Below are positions 54,206 to 63,841 of a DNA stretch of 64,000 nt, in pieces (the stretch's first letter is position 1; each line of letters starts with the position of its first letter). This stretch comes from an uncultured bacterium (lineage in GTDB: Bacteria; Bacteroidota; Bacteroidia; Chitinophagales; Chitinophagaceae): contig CAIKEH010000035.1 in assembly GCA_903826405.1 (NCBI GenBank), positions 1-64,000 on the forward strand. Direction: 5' to 3'. The position numbers and the translations under genes were made by a program. Below the pieces are notes generated by a model that saw only the letters and a program-made list of their open reading frames with translations, was not told where the DNA came from and searched no databases.

Positions 54206-56101
54206 TCAAAGGTCCTCTTCAACAAAGTCCAATTCCACCTTCAGGTTGTTCATGATGAAATCCTGCCTTTCCTGCGTGTTCTTTCCCATATAATATTCCA
54301 GCAGATGCTGGATATGTGTATTGTGTTCGAGGATCACGGGCTGTTTTCGGATATCAGCGCCAATGAAACGTCCAAATTCGTCGGGAGATATCTCCCCAAG
54401 GCCCTTGAAACGGGTGATCTCTGATTTGGCACCCAGCTTCCGTATGGCCTGTTGCTTCTCCGTTTCACTGTAACAGTAGATAGTCTCCTGCTTGGTCCTC
54501 ACCCGGAACAATGGCGTATCTAGGATGAAGACATGGTTGTCCCTGACCAAGTCGGGAAAGAACTGGAGAAAAAATGTCATGAGGAGCAGCCGGATATGCA
54601 TTCCATCTACATCGGCATCCGTAGCTATGATGATATTGTTGTAGCGAAGGCCATCTATACCCTCCTCGATATTCAACGCATGTTGCAAGAGGTTGAATTC
54701 TTCATTCTCATAAACCACTTTTTTCGTCAGTCCGAAACAGTTCAAGGGTTTGCCACGCAGACTGAATACAGCCTGGCTTTCCACGTCGCGAGCTTTGGTG
54801 ATGGAACCACTGGCGGAATCCCCTTCTGTGATGAAGATCGTGCTGTTCTTTTGCCGGGCTATGTAATCTTCCTTCCCTTTTGCCGGAGGTTCGTCGTTGT
54901 AATGCAGGCGGCAATCCCGAAGCTTTCGGTTATGGAGGTTGGCTTTTTTGGCACGTTCGTTCGCCAGTTTCTTTATACCCGCGAGTTCCTTCCGCTCTCG
55001 CTCGCTCTGCTCGATGCGCTTTTTCAGTGCTTCCGCAACGACCGGATTCTTGTGCAGGAAGTTATTCAGTTCCTTGAGCAAGAAATCCCCGACGAAATTC
55101 TTCATGCTGGGGCCGCCCTCATAAACATTCTGCGAGCCCAGCTTCGTCTTGGTTTGAGACTCGAATACGGGTTCCTGAACCCGCACGGCCACGGCGGCAA
55201 CAAGACTCTGTCGTATGTCCGAAGTATCGTAATCCTTTTTGTAAAACTCACGAATGGTCTTCACGAAACCTTCCCGGAAGGCTGCCACATGGGTACCTCC
55301 TTGAGTGGTGTTCTGACCATTCACAAAGCTATAGATGTCCTCACCGTATTCATTGTTATGCGTGATCGTCAGTTCTATATCCTCCCCTTTCAGATGGATG
55401 ATGGGGTATCGGATCTCGTCTTCATTCGTCTTGCGCATCAACAGATCGAGCAAGCCGTTTTTACTGATGAATTTGCGGCCGTTGAAGTTGATGGTCAATC
55501 CTGCATTCAGATAGCAGTAATTCCAGATCTGATTATCCAGATATTCCGGTATGTAGTGAAAGTTCCGAAAGACGCTGGCATCTGGGATGAAACTCACGAG
55601 TGTTCCATTGGGCTCAGTGGTTTTTGTCTCCTTATGCTCTTTGACCAGTACGCCACGTTCGAATTCCGCGGTCTTCTCTTTGCCTTCTCGAAAGGCACTC
55701 ACCTTGAAATGATCGCTGAGCGCATTGACGGCCTTTGTGCCGACACCATTCAGGCCCACACTTTTTTGGAATGCCTTACTGTCATATTTGGCTCCGGTAT
55801 TGATCTTGCTCACCACATCCACCACTTTGCCCAAGGGAATTCCCCTGCCGAAATCCCGGATGGTGACGGACTTATCACTCATCGTGATCTCTATCTGCTT
55901 GCCGTAGCCCATCATATGCTCGTCTATACAGTTGTCGAGCACTTCTTTGAATAAGACATAGATGCCGTCATCCGCACTGCTGCCATCACCGAGTTTGCCG
56001 ATATACATACCGGGCCTGAGGCGGATATGCTCCCGCCAGTCAAGGCTGCGGATGGAATCCTCGGTATATTCAAAAAGATTCTGGTCTTTTTCCTTTGCCA
56101 T
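54206..56101 (-). CDS. parE: DNA topoisomerase IV subunit B
   Basis: 631 residues. GHKL ATPase marks: [36 protein letters not shown]. The transducer domain is about 230-390. TOPRIM motifs: EGDSASGS and [10 protein letters not shown]. The C-terminus [15 protein letters not shown] is standard. It supplies ATP for DNA strand passage by ParC. It heads the operon; a TAnnTTTG element on the minus strand lies 50 bases upstream. A 473-codon open frame on the opposite strand is only its shadow. Confidence 0.96.
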   Translation of the reverse strand: MAKEKDQNLFEYTEDSIRSLDWREHIRLRPGMYIGKLGDGSSADDGIYVLFKEVLDNCIDEHMMGYGKQIEITMSDKSVTIRDFGRGIPLGKVVDVVSKINTGAKYDSKAFQKSVGLNGVGTKAVNALSDHFKVSAFREGKEKTAEFERGVLVKEHKETKTTEPNGTLVSFIPDASVFRNFHYIPEYLDNQIWNYCYLNAGLTINFNGRKFISKNGLLDLLMRKTNEDEIRYPIIHLKGEDIELTITHNNEYGEDIYSFVNGQNTTQGGTHVAAFREGFVKTIREFYKKDYDTSDIRQSLVAAVAVRVQEPVFESQTKTKLGSQNVYEGGPSMKNFVGDFLLKELNNFLHKNPVVAEALKKRIEQSERERKELAGIKKLANERAKKANLHNRKLRDCRLHYNDEPPAKGKEDYIARQKNSTIFITEGDSASGSITKARDVESQAVFSLRGKPLNCFGLTKKVVYENEEFNLLQHALNIEEGIDGLRYNNIIIATDADVDGMHIRLLLMTFFLQFFPDLVRDNHVFILDTPLFRVRTKQETIYCYSETEKQQAIRKLGAKSEITRFKGLGEISPDEFGRFIGADIRKQPVILEHNTHIQHLLEYYMGKNTQERQDFIMNNLKVELDFVEEDL

Positions 56102-56150
56102 ATGGGTCAGATTGAAAGCGGGTCACCACGCCTAACTACGTTAAAATCAG

Positions 56151-56158
56151 CAAATTTA
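56151..56158 (-). promoter_or_regulatory. -7 element of the parE-DUF1835-parC operon
   Basis: On the minus strand this reads TAAATTTG, matching TAnnTTTG, 50 bases upstream of the parE ATG. Confidence 0.45.
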
Positions 56159-56439
56159 ACTCAATTTAACTAATTTTTTTAGCAATGCCGATTTGCTGCA
56201 AAAATAGGCCTGACCAGAGACGATGGGCAGGTTGAATTATCAACGACTGTGTATAAAAGATTTCGCCGGGACCGTTCAGAAATGAGCATTCAGGCTTTGG
56301 AACCCCATTTCGGGGCTTGAATAATACTGGAACAGGCAAATTGAATATTGGAAATCGGCAATAAAATACATCTATATGATTATCAATGATATATGAGTTC
56401 CGAAAATCATTTCATAAAAATTTAAGGGTAGTCTACCGG
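56159..56439. other. AT-rich intergenic region upstream of parE
   Basis: Holds the -33 region for parE on one strand and whatever drives the small genes at 56440-56866 on the other. No conserved element was recognised apart from the parE -7. Confidence 0.4.
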
Positions 56440-56577
56440 ATGAAACCTCAGTTAAGTAGTAATTTCAACATCCATTACTTACAACCCCAAAGCAAACTGG
56501 AAGCCGATTTCCGATCGCTACTTTTTGCTAAGTTAGATTCTCCAGTACCAGGCCAACTGCTGATTGACCTTAATTAA
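56440..56577 (+). CDS. Possible 45-residue protein
   Basis: From the ATG at 56440: MKPQLSSNFNIHYLQPQ..., ending QLLIDLN; a longer frame from 56386 is possible. No signal peptide, membrane helix or known motif. It ends 22 bases before the 88-residue gene, in the same direction, which is the main reason to list it. It could equally be chance. Confidence 0.3.
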   Translation: MKPQLSSNFNIHYLQPQSKLEADFRSLLFAKLDSPVPGQLLIDLN

Positions 56578-56599
56578 TGACCATTAAACTGGTAGAAAA

Positions 56600-56866
56600 A
56601 TGTATTCTTATTCATTACTGGAGCCCGGTTGCTATTATTTGATCCAGGAGGAAGCTGAAAGCGCCTTGAGTCTGATTCGTATACATGTCGAATCCGACCA
56701 TTGCATGTTCCTGTCCGTTTTCGGGACAGAGGAAGAGCAGGTATGGAAAAAGAAGAACGACCCTATTCACGATATCGTCGAATTGTTGAGCGATGAAGCC
56801 GTCAGGCAATGGGAAGCCTCATACAACAAGGATGCTTACAACTATGAGGAAGAAGATGAGGAGTGA
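56600..56866 (+). CDS. Small acidic protein of unknown function
   Basis: 88 residues. The N-terminal half is beta-like (YSYSLLEPGCYYLIQEE, LSLIRIHVESDHCMFLSVFG). A Lys-rich turn (VWKKKND) precedes a helix (DIVELLSDEAVRQWEASYNKD), and the C-terminus is very acidic (YEEEDEE). No signal peptide, so probably cytoplasmic. No family recognised. Codon use is similar to that of its neighbours, which supports a real gene. The 286 bases downstream hold nothing recognised. Confidence 0.6.
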   Translation: MYSYSLLEPGCYYLIQEEAESALSLIRIHVESDHCMFLSVFGTEEEQVWKKKNDPIHDIVELLSDEAVRQWEASYNKDAYNYEEEDEE

Positions 56867-57152
56867 GTACTTCCTTATCAGAGATACTGATTTTGACGAC
56901 CAATCCACCCTTTTGGCCAGGAAATCTTCATCAGGAATAGGAACCTTCCAGATCGACTTATGAACTAAAAACAGTTCAGGATCAACTAAAGCTTGTCAGG
57001 CTATTTCCGATTCAAAATGGAGCGGGATAGAACAAGGTTGTAAACAGAAGCGAAGGGATACCTGGGAAGCCTGTTTCTACAGCGTGAAAATTCTTTGATT
57101 TTGATTTTGACTTTTTCTTCCGATATTTGGGTCTGATCAGAAAAAAAAAGTT

Positions 57153-57329
57153 ATGGACAAAAGGATATCCACCCTCCTCTTCATCTTCGTGATCTATTTT
57201 ATCATCGCCGTGACCATGTGCCTTTTCGTACCTGTACAGCATTTTTTGACTGCATTCCTTTTCGGGATCTCCGGAATTGGTCTCTTTTTCCTTTTCTTTT
57301 TCCTCTGGCTCGTACATCGCCAGGAATAA
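57153..57329 (+). CDS. 58-residue membrane microprotein
   Basis: ATG at 57153 after an A-rich stretch, stop TAA at 57327. The protein reads MDKRISTLLFIFVIYFIIAV..., with two hydrophobic helices (about 6-26 and 30-52), positive residues at both ends (DKR; HRQE) and a short turn PVQHF. It is a candidate small inner-membrane protein. It is followed 30 bases later by a bidirectional terminator, as a real transcription unit would be. No family recognised. Confidence 0.55.
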   Translation: MDKRISTLLFIFVIYFIIAVTMCLFVPVQHFLTAFLFGISGIGLFFLFFFLWLVHRQE

Positions 57330-57359
57330 TCACTGAACAATAATACATCCTTACATAAT

Positions 57360-57383
57360 AAAACCCGCCGATCGGCGGGTTTT
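57360..57383. terminator. Bidirectional intrinsic terminator
   Basis: A perfect 24-base palindrome (AAAACCCGCC, GATC, GGCGGGTTTT) between the plus-strand microprotein gene and the end of the minus-strand oxidoreductase gene. T runs on both strands let it work in both directions. Confidence 0.85.
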
Positions 57384-57412
57384 ATCGTTCAGCTCAAAGG
57401 TATACTCACTTT

Positions 57413-58849
57413 TTATACCGTGAATTTCCATCCCTCGCGGTATTCCCGTTTTACGAACTGATTGGCATCCTCGAAATTCGTGATGCGCATGTTCTTTGCA
57501 TCCCAAAGGAGTTTCTTGCGACCAAGATATTTGTCTCCCCAGCCCGTGAGTTTGGGATTTTTTATCAGGTAGCTTCTGATGGCCAGATTTCCAATGAGAA
57601 TACTCTCTGTGAAAGGACCTGCAAAATCAAAAGGAGAACTCGTCACTCCCTTGCCGTATCCGGCTATACAGGCATTCACCCATTGCACATAATGTCCCTC
57701 TGGCACACGAGGTAGAGTCTCCTTTGGCAGTTCGGTCGTACCCATGAATTTTGTGGGTAACAATCTTGGATTTGCACCATAGCAATCGGCTAATAATTTC
57801 CCTTTGCTGCCTATGAAAAGCACACCTCCATCCCAATTTCCGAATGGCTCCTCAGGAAGAAGTTCCTCGGGTCTAGGCGGAAGTAGTCCCCCATCATACC
57901 AGGATACCTTTATATTCCCCTTGCCGTCTTTGCGCGGATAGGTCAGGTGTATGATAGAAGCAGGAGGACAGGCATCCTCATTCTGTGCATCATTCCACAT
58001 CTCCCTCCAAATAGTGGCAAGGCTGCATTCCACATCAATAGGATAATCGATGGGCAGACAGCGGAAGACGGGATCCATGATATGGCAGGCCATATCCCCC
58101 AACGCTCCGGTACCGAAAGACCACCAGCCCCTCCAGTTGAAAGGAAGATAAGCAGGGTTATAATCGATCATTTTCGCTGGACCGATCCAAAGATCCCAAT
58201 TCAGTTCAGCTGGTATTGCGAACTTACCGGACGGTGTAGCCTGACCCTGTGGCCAAACGGGTCTATTCGTCCAGCACTGTACAGTATGAACATCACCGAT
58301 CAGGCCAGAGTTGACCAGTTCCATGGTTCGTCTGACCCCATCACCGGAGCCTCCCTGATTACCCATTTGAGTGACCACCTTATATTTTTTAGCGGATTCC
58401 GTGAGCATACGGGCCTCCCATATGTCATGAGCAAGGGGCTTCTGCACATACACGTGCTTACCCAGGGACATGGCTGCACTGGCTGCAACAGCATGTATAT
58501 TATCCGGGGTGGAAACGGAACAAGCATCGATGTTGTTCTTCTCCTTGTCCAGCATTTCTCGGTAGTCCTTGTAATATTTGGCCTTGGGGAACCTGTTGAC
58601 CGAATTCTTTGCAGCACGATCATCTACATCTACCAACGCAACGATGTTGGCTTTCGGACTTTTGGAGAACTCCATCAGGTCTCCCTCTCCTTTACCTCCT
58701 ACACCGATACCAGCAATGTTCAACTTGTCGCTCGGTGCCGTGAAACCCTTGCCTATGACATGGCGGGGCACTATGGTAAAAGCTGCCGCTGCCATGGAAG
58801 CATCTTTAAGGAACTTACGGCGATGGAAATTTTTCTTGTTATTGCTCAT
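57413..58849 (-). CDS. Gfo/Idh/MocA-family oxidoreductase with Tat signal
   Basis: 478 residues. An N-terminal twin-arginine signal (HRRKFLKDASMAAAAF, Arg10-Arg11) directs export of a folded, cofactor-loaded enzyme. The Rossmann domain begins NIAGIGVGGKGEGD (about 45-58); the EKPLA-type motif appears as VQKPLAHD near 135. The remainder is the alpha/beta substrate domain with WRGWWSFGTGALGDMACH. Such periplasmic members act on sugars or sugar derivatives with a bound NAD(P). It is third in an operon with the GMC flavoprotein and its small subunit, 26 bases after the latter. Confidence 0.9.
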   Translation of the reverse strand: MSNNKKNFHRRKFLKDASMAAAAFTIVPRHVIGKGFTAPSDKLNIAGIGVGGKGEGDLMEFSKSPKANIVALVDVDDRAAKNSVNRFPKAKYYKDYREMLDKEKNNIDACSVSTPDNIHAVAASAAMSLGKHVYVQKPLAHDIWEARMLTESAKKYKVVTQMGNQGGSGDGVRRTMELVNSGLIGDVHTVQCWTNRPVWPQGQATPSGKFAIPAELNWDLWIGPAKMIDYNPAYLPFNWRGWWSFGTGALGDMACHIMDPVFRCLPIDYPIDVECSLATIWREMWNDAQNEDACPPASIIHLTYPRKDGKGNIKVSWYDGGLLPPRPEELLPEEPFGNWDGGVLFIGSKGKLLADCYGANPRLLPTKFMGTTELPKETLPRVPEGHYVQWVNACIAGYGKGVTSSPFDFAGPFTESILIGNLAIRSYLIKNPKLTGWGDKYLGRKKLLWDAKNMRITNFEDANQFVKREYREGWKFTV

Positions 58850-58875
58850 GTTGATTGGTTGAATGAATTAGTAGA

Positions 58876-59544
58876 TCAATCAAATTTCACGCATTCCTTG
58901 TTCTCTTTGTCCGTATAAGCGAGATTATACTTTTTCAGTACATCATCGGGTACTCCTTTCCATTGGTTGGGCACATTCCCCATGTAACCGATGTCCTTAC
59001 CTCCCATCTCCGTGGTATAGAATCCGGTGGCGGTTAGGTTTCGCATCAGGGAGAAAAAGGCAACACCCTGTGCCATTTCCTTCTTTGCCTTTTTCGGATA
59101 AGCGATCTCATCGACCATCTGGATCTGTTGCTGAGGGGTGCAATCCTTAAAGGCCTTTTCGAAGCGCTTGATACACTGCAGGTCGAGCCAGCGGAGGCCG
59201 CCGCGCATGGGCACCTGATGCTCCGGCATATCTTTTACGATGAACTCTATCCATTCCGGCACTTTGGCGTCCGAAGCGCTGCCACTGACATCGTCTTTGG
59301 GTATGATGATATCCCCCAATAAAGTGATGGTTGCCATTTCGTGCGGTGTGAAGAACGTCTTGCTGGTCACTTCCTTTTGATGTTCGATCTCCTCGGGTTG
59401 GCGGGCGAGAGTTGTGCTTGCTCCGCCCGTTTCGCCCGACTTGACAACATCAGCAGGTTTGTCAGGGGTTTTGCAAGCATCTATCAATACACCTGTGCTG
59501 ATGGTGCCGAGTGCGATGGCTTTGAGTGATTTTCTGCGATCCAT
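58876..59544 (-). CDS. Gluconate 2-dehydrogenase subunit 3-family protein (Tat-targeted small subunit)
   Basis: 222 residues. The start MDRRKSLKAIALGTISTGVLIDAC has a twin-arginine motif and a Cys that could be lipidated, although the lipobox is imperfect. The body FFTPHEMATITLLGDIIIPKDD...VPEWIEFIVKD matches the G2DH subunit-3 family. In related complexes this subunit guides the GMC flavoprotein through the Tat system and helps it mature. The GMC gene lies 96 bases upstream, so the two products are likely partners. Confidence 0.88.
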   Translation of the reverse strand: MDRRKSLKAIALGTISTGVLIDACKTPDKPADVVKSGETGGASTTLARQPEEIEHQKEVTSKTFFTPHEMATITLLGDIIIPKDDVSGSASDAKVPEWIEFIVKDMPEHQVPMRGGLRWLDLQCIKRFEKAFKDCTPQQQIQMVDEIAYPKKAKKEMAQGVAFFSLMRNLTATGFYTTEMGGKDIGYMGNVPNQWKGVPDDVLKKYNLAYTDKENKECVKFD

Positions 59545-59640
59545 ATTTTTTGAAATTGAAGGATCCCAAATGATGGATCCTGTATCGTTAAAATATAAAT
59601 TTCCGTCTGTTCATTTTCCAGCGACCCGAATATCGGGATC

Positions 59641-61377
59641 TTAAATATTCTGCTTCTTCATCTCCTCGATCAAATGTTCGGAGGCGCGCATGGACAATGC
59701 CAGTATCGTCCAGGTGATGTTTTTGTCCGCCTGCGAGACGAATGGTCCACCGTCCATCACGAAGAGATTCTTGCAATCATGGGCTTGGTTCCATTTGTTC
59801 AAGGCAGAGGTTTTGGGGTCGTCGCCCATACGAACCGTGCCCGCCTCGTGGATGATCCTTCCCGGAGCTTCCAGTCCGTAATTATTCTCCGGACCATCAT
59901 CGCCCCAGGTGATCACGGCACCCATCGAATGCATGATCTCCTTGAAGGTCTCTTTCATGTGCTTGGCCTGATTGACCTCATGGCTGGTATACTTGACGTT
60001 GAACTTGAGCACCGGTATACCATATTTATCAACCACATCCGGGTCGATGGTACAGCGGTTTTCTGGGAGAGCCAGAGCTTCTCCCCTTCCCGCCATGCCT
60101 ACCCCGGCGCCATAGAAATAACGGTAGTCCTCTTTAAGCGACTTGCCATAACCGCCGGCTTCCTTCTGTACTCCATTGACGGGAAATTTACCGTTCTCCC
60201 CTTCGATGCCGAAACCGAATCCATAAGCAGGCTGGCCCATACCTCCCCAATATTCAATATGATAGCCGCGGGGGAAATCCAATTTTTTATTGTCGCCCCA
60301 CCAAGGGGAATAGACGTGCATCCCACCCACTCCATCTTCATTGTACCTCTTGCGATTGAAAAGTTCAGGGAGCACACCACCCATGGCAGCACCGGTGGAA
60401 TCATGCAGATAACGTCCTACTGCGTCGCTGTTATTGCCCAGGCCGTTCGGATGGCGTTGCGATTTGGAGTTGAGCATCAATCGTGCTGATTCACAGGCAC
60501 TGGCAGCGAGGATGACGGTGCGACCGAAAACCTGATATTCCTGAAGGTCCGTTTTACTCACATAAGAAACTCCCTTTGCCAAACCGTTCTCATCAGTAAG
60601 CACCTCACGTGCCATGGCTAGGGGTACGACATCGATATTTCCCGTTGCGATGGCTGGTTTGACCAATACGGAAGAGGAACTGAAATCGCCGTATACGGTA
60701 CAGCTCCTGCCGCATTGATTACAGAAGAAGCATGCGCCACGTTCATCGTTGATCTTTTGGGTCAGGATGGACAAGCGGGAAGGGATCACGGGAACACCCA
60801 CCTTGGTGGCGGCATTCTTGATGAATAACTCATGGAGCCTCGGCTTGGGAGGAGGCAGGAAGATCCCGTCAGGGTCGTTCGGAAGGCCTTCATTAGTCCC
60901 GAAAACACCGATCAATTTATCTATCCTGTCGTAATAAGGCTTGATGTCTTCATAGCCAATGGGCCAGTCATCACCAAGGCCATCAATACTATGTCGCTTG
61001 AAATCCTTAGGGCCAAAACGCAGGGATATCCTTCCCCAGTGGTTGGTACGTCCACCAAGCATCCTCGATCTCCACCAATCCCAACTCGTTCCCTCGGCTT
61101 TCGTGTAGGGCTCACCGTCGATTTCCCATCCCCAATAGGAACCATCGAAATCACCGAAGGGCCTGAACTTGGTGCTGGCACCGCGGCGGGGGGAGTCCCA
61201 TGGATTCTTCATTTGGTTGGAATCTTTTGCAGGATCGAACATCGGACCTGCTTCGAGCAGACAGACCTTCAAGCCCGCCTTGGAAAGGATGTACGCGGCC
61301 ATGCCGCCACCTGCACCGGATCCCACGATCACGGCATCATACTTTTTCTCCTGTTTCTTTACTTGAAAATCCGGCAT
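59641..61377 (-). CDS. GMC-family FAD oxidoreductase with four-cysteine motif
   Basis: 578 residues. The FAD site GSGAGGG (19-25) follows YDAVIVG; the GMC middle motif is RMLGGRTNHWGRISLRF (about 105-121). The C-terminal block NLFVMDGGPFVSQADKNITWTILAL carries the active-site Asn/His region. A CX2CX2CX3C cluster (Cys216, Cys219, Cys222, Cys226) suggests an iron-sulfur centre, as in bacterial FAD glucose dehydrogenases. There is no signal peptide, so it probably crosses the membrane with the Tat-targeted small subunit encoded next. It oxidises a sugar or sugar alcohol. The electron-accepting cytochrome is not in the operon. Confidence 0.92.
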   Translation of the reverse strand: MPDFQVKKQEKKYDAVIVGSGAGGGMAAYILSKAGLKVCLLEAGPMFDPAKDSNQMKNPWDSPRRGASTKFRPFGDFDGSYWGWEIDGEPYTKAEGTSWDWWRSRMLGGRTNHWGRISLRFGPKDFKRHSIDGLGDDWPIGYEDIKPYYDRIDKLIGVFGTNEGLPNDPDGIFLPPPKPRLHELFIKNAATKVGVPVIPSRLSILTQKINDERGACFFCNQCGRSCTVYGDFSSSSVLVKPAIATGNIDVVPLAMAREVLTDENGLAKGVSYVSKTDLQEYQVFGRTVILAASACESARLMLNSKSQRHPNGLGNNSDAVGRYLHDSTGAAMGGVLPELFNRKRYNEDGVGGMHVYSPWWGDNKKLDFPRGYHIEYWGGMGQPAYGFGFGIEGENGKFPVNGVQKEAGGYGKSLKEDYRYFYGAGVGMAGRGEALALPENRCTIDPDVVDKYGIPVLKFNVKYTSHEVNQAKHMKETFKEIMHSMGAVITWGDDGPENNYGLEAPGRIIHEAGTVRMGDDPKTSALNKWNQAHDCKNLFVMDGGPFVSQADKNITWTILALSMRASEHLIEEMKKQNI

Positions 61378-61597
61378 GCTTTCGTCTTTTTTAATTTGAT
61401 GGGAAGAGAACGGAAATTACATAAAATTGCGATTCATGCCAACATATTCCCACTTTTTAGAGCCTTTGAAAAGCATTAAATTGTGATGATTCCAAAACAG
61501 GATATGTTAACACTCCAGGTCTGTGTGAAGATCTCAACAAGTGTGCCCTATGCATCTGTAAATACCATTCCTCTGCAGCACTCCTGCAACCATTATT

Positions 61598-63841
61598 ATG
61601 AGACTATTCAAGCTCGCCATATTATCATTTATCATAATCCTTGTTGGATCGAATAAGATAATAGCACAAGATCATCGACCCAAAATAGGACTCACCCTGA
61701 GTGGGGGCGGCGCAAAAGGATTGGCACATATCGGCCTTCTGAAAGCCATTGATTCGGCAGGATTAAAAGTGGATTACATTACAGGTACCAGCATGGGTTC
61801 CATCGTCGGCGCCCTATACGCAATAGGATATTCAGGAGATCAGATCGAGAAATTGGCAAATGAGCTTGATTGGAACAAATTGCTCAGCAACCAGAACTCC
61901 ATTCAGGGCATCATCATGGAAGAGAAGAGTGAATATGGACGCTACGCCATTGAAATTCCTTTCGAGCATGGAAAACTTAAATTCAGTACTGGTATAATCG
62001 AGGGTGCCGAATTATGGCTCAAATTCTCAGAATTATTTTTCCCCGTCCATGACATCAAAGATTTCAATCGGTTCAGCATACCATTCAAATGTATCGCTAC
62101 TAACGCATCAACCGGTGAGGCCGTGGTGATGGATACGGGTGAAATCACAACCGCGATCAGGGCCAGCATGGCCATCCCAAGTGTATTTTCTGCAGTGGAA
62201 TACAAAGGCACTAAACTCGTGGATGGTGGTGTCGTGAGGAATTTCCCAGTCTCGGATGTCAAGGCCATGGGTGCAGAATATGTGATCGGCTCGAAAGTCA
62301 CCTCAGGACTTTTACCCGTATCGAAACTAGACAACCCGGTCAATATCCTGTTGAATATGGTCTTTTTCAAAGAGGAGGAGGACAGTAAAAAAGACCTTGC
62401 CTTATGTGATCTTTTGGTCAATATGCCGGTGACCAATTTTACAACTGGAAGTTTCAGTAAAAGTCATGAGATCATGGACTCCGGGATAATTACCGGCAGG
62501 AGGTTGTATCCAAGATTAAAAAAACTAGCAGATTCGATCGAAACTATTTACGGACCTTCCCACTTCAGCGCAAACAGGTTGATTGAACGTGAGCCCGTAT
62601 TCATATCGGATATGGAAGTGCATGGACTCCTGCACACCTCGCCTGCATTTTTCAAGAGCATGACAGGCTTCCAGACTGGTCGATCTTATACGGCTTTACA
62701 ATTGGCTTCATTTGTAAGAAGAGCAATTGGCCTTCGCTATTACAACCGGATCACTTATACGCTGTCGCCAAATGCCGATGGCAGCAGCCGCATCGATTTC
62801 TACGTTACGCCGGCCACCTTGAACACCGCCAAATTCGGGTTGCACTTCAACAAGGCCACAGGAATGAGCGTGATCATGAACTTCACATCCAGGAATCTAT
62901 TCACCAAAAATTCAAGGAGTCTGATCACCATGAATCTCGGTGAGAATTTCAGGATCCGAGGCGAGCACATGGAATACCTGGGCAAGAAAAAGAATTTAGC
63001 CATGATCGTAGGCACCCACTATGAGGCAATGAACAGCAACTCCTACCTCAATTTCGAGGAACTGGGAAAACAGAAACAATACTATTTCAACGCGGATCTT
63101 CTTTTCCAATATTCTACCAATAGAAACTTGTCACTGGGCGCCGGGATCAAATATGAAAGATTGAAATTCGTACCATCCTACAAGTTGTCTATCGACATCA
63201 AGGGGATAAACAATTTCATGAACAGCTACCTGTTCTTCAGGACTAACACGCTGGATCGGAACATATATCCCCGACATGGATTTCGTTCAGAGGGAGAACT
63301 GGAATATATCTACACTCAAAAAGGCAACCTTATTTTGTACTCCGCAGGAGATCCCATCCTGAACACGGACAGCCTGAAAGTGGATTATGCCCCTTATTTA
63401 AGAAGCAGGCTCCATCTGGAATCTTATCATCCACTGGGGACCAGATCCACGATCACCACCCTTCTACAAGGTGACATCAACTTCAAAAGAAGTTTTTTCC
63501 CCATGAACGATTTCAATGTAGGCGGACTTACCCCTTTGTTCAGAAATCAGATCGCATTCGCTGGCTATCAAGAGAACATGATGGTGACGGGGAGTGCTGT
63601 GGCATTGCAGATAGGTTTTCGGCATGAATTTTTCAGCAACTTCTTTCTGTATTGGAGAAGTAACGCCATGGTCTATGATTTCATAAACAGGAAAGTTTTA
63701 AACAATAAGACCTCATTCCTATCCGGCCATGCTCTTACAGCGTCTTACCTCACCCCTGTAGGGCCAATCGAATTCAGCCTGATGTATGCCGATCAACCTG
63801 GCGAATTCAGCACCAGTGTAAACATCGGACTTGCTTTTTAA
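61598..63841 (+). CDS. Patatin-like phospholipase fused to an Omp85-type barrel
   Basis: 747 residues with a signal peptide (1 to about 23, ending IIAQ). The patatin domain (about 30-235) has the oxyanion GGGAKG (36-41), nucleophile GTSMG with Ser65, and the catalytic Asp209 in VDGG. A POTRA-like region (about 325-400) is followed by a C-terminal beta-barrel similar to the BamA/FhaC surface-antigen family, ending in an aromatic residue (NIGLAF). Such fusions place or display a lipase at the outer membrane (PlpD-like). Its last bases overlap the minus-strand gene by 4. Confidence 0.92.
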   Translation: MRLFKLAILSFIIILVGSNKIIAQDHRPKIGLTLSGGGAKGLAHIGLLKAIDSAGLKVDYITGTSMGSIVGALYAIGYSGDQIEKLANELDWNKLLSNQNSIQGIIMEEKSEYGRYAIEIPFEHGKLKFSTGIIEGAELWLKFSELFFPVHDIKDFNRFSIPFKCIATNASTGEAVVMDTGEITTAIRASMAIPSVFSAVEYKGTKLVDGGVVRNFPVSDVKAMGAEYVIGSKVTSGLLPVSKLDNPVNILLNMVFFKEEEDSKKDLALCDLLVNMPVTNFTTGSFSKSHEIMDSGIITGRRLYPRLKKLADSIETIYGPSHFSANRLIEREPVFISDMEVHGLLHTSPAFFKSMTGFQTGRSYTALQLASFVRRAIGLRYYNRITYTLSPNADGSSRIDFYVTPATLNTAKFGLHFNKATGMSVIMNFTSRNLFTKNSRSLITMNLGENFRIRGEHMEYLGKKKNLAMIVGTHYEAMNSNSYLNFEELGKQKQYYFNADLLFQYSTNRNLSLGAGIKYERLKFVPSYKLSIDIKGINNFMNSYLFFRTNTLDRNIYPRHGFRSEGELEYIYTQKGNLILYSAGDPILNTDSLKVDYAPYLRSRLHLESYHPLGTRSTITTLLQGDINFKRSFFPMNDFNVGGLTPLFRNQIAFAGYQENMMVTGSAVALQIGFRHEFFSNFFLYWRSNAMVYDFINRKVLNNKTSFLSGHALTASYLTPVGPIEFSLMYADQPGEFSTSVNIGLAF

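Noticed and set aside
54533-55954. 473-codon open frame on the plus strand
   Set aside because: It lies entirely antisense to parE, whose motifs are clear. Long antisense frames also occur over parC and prfC and reflect codon bias.
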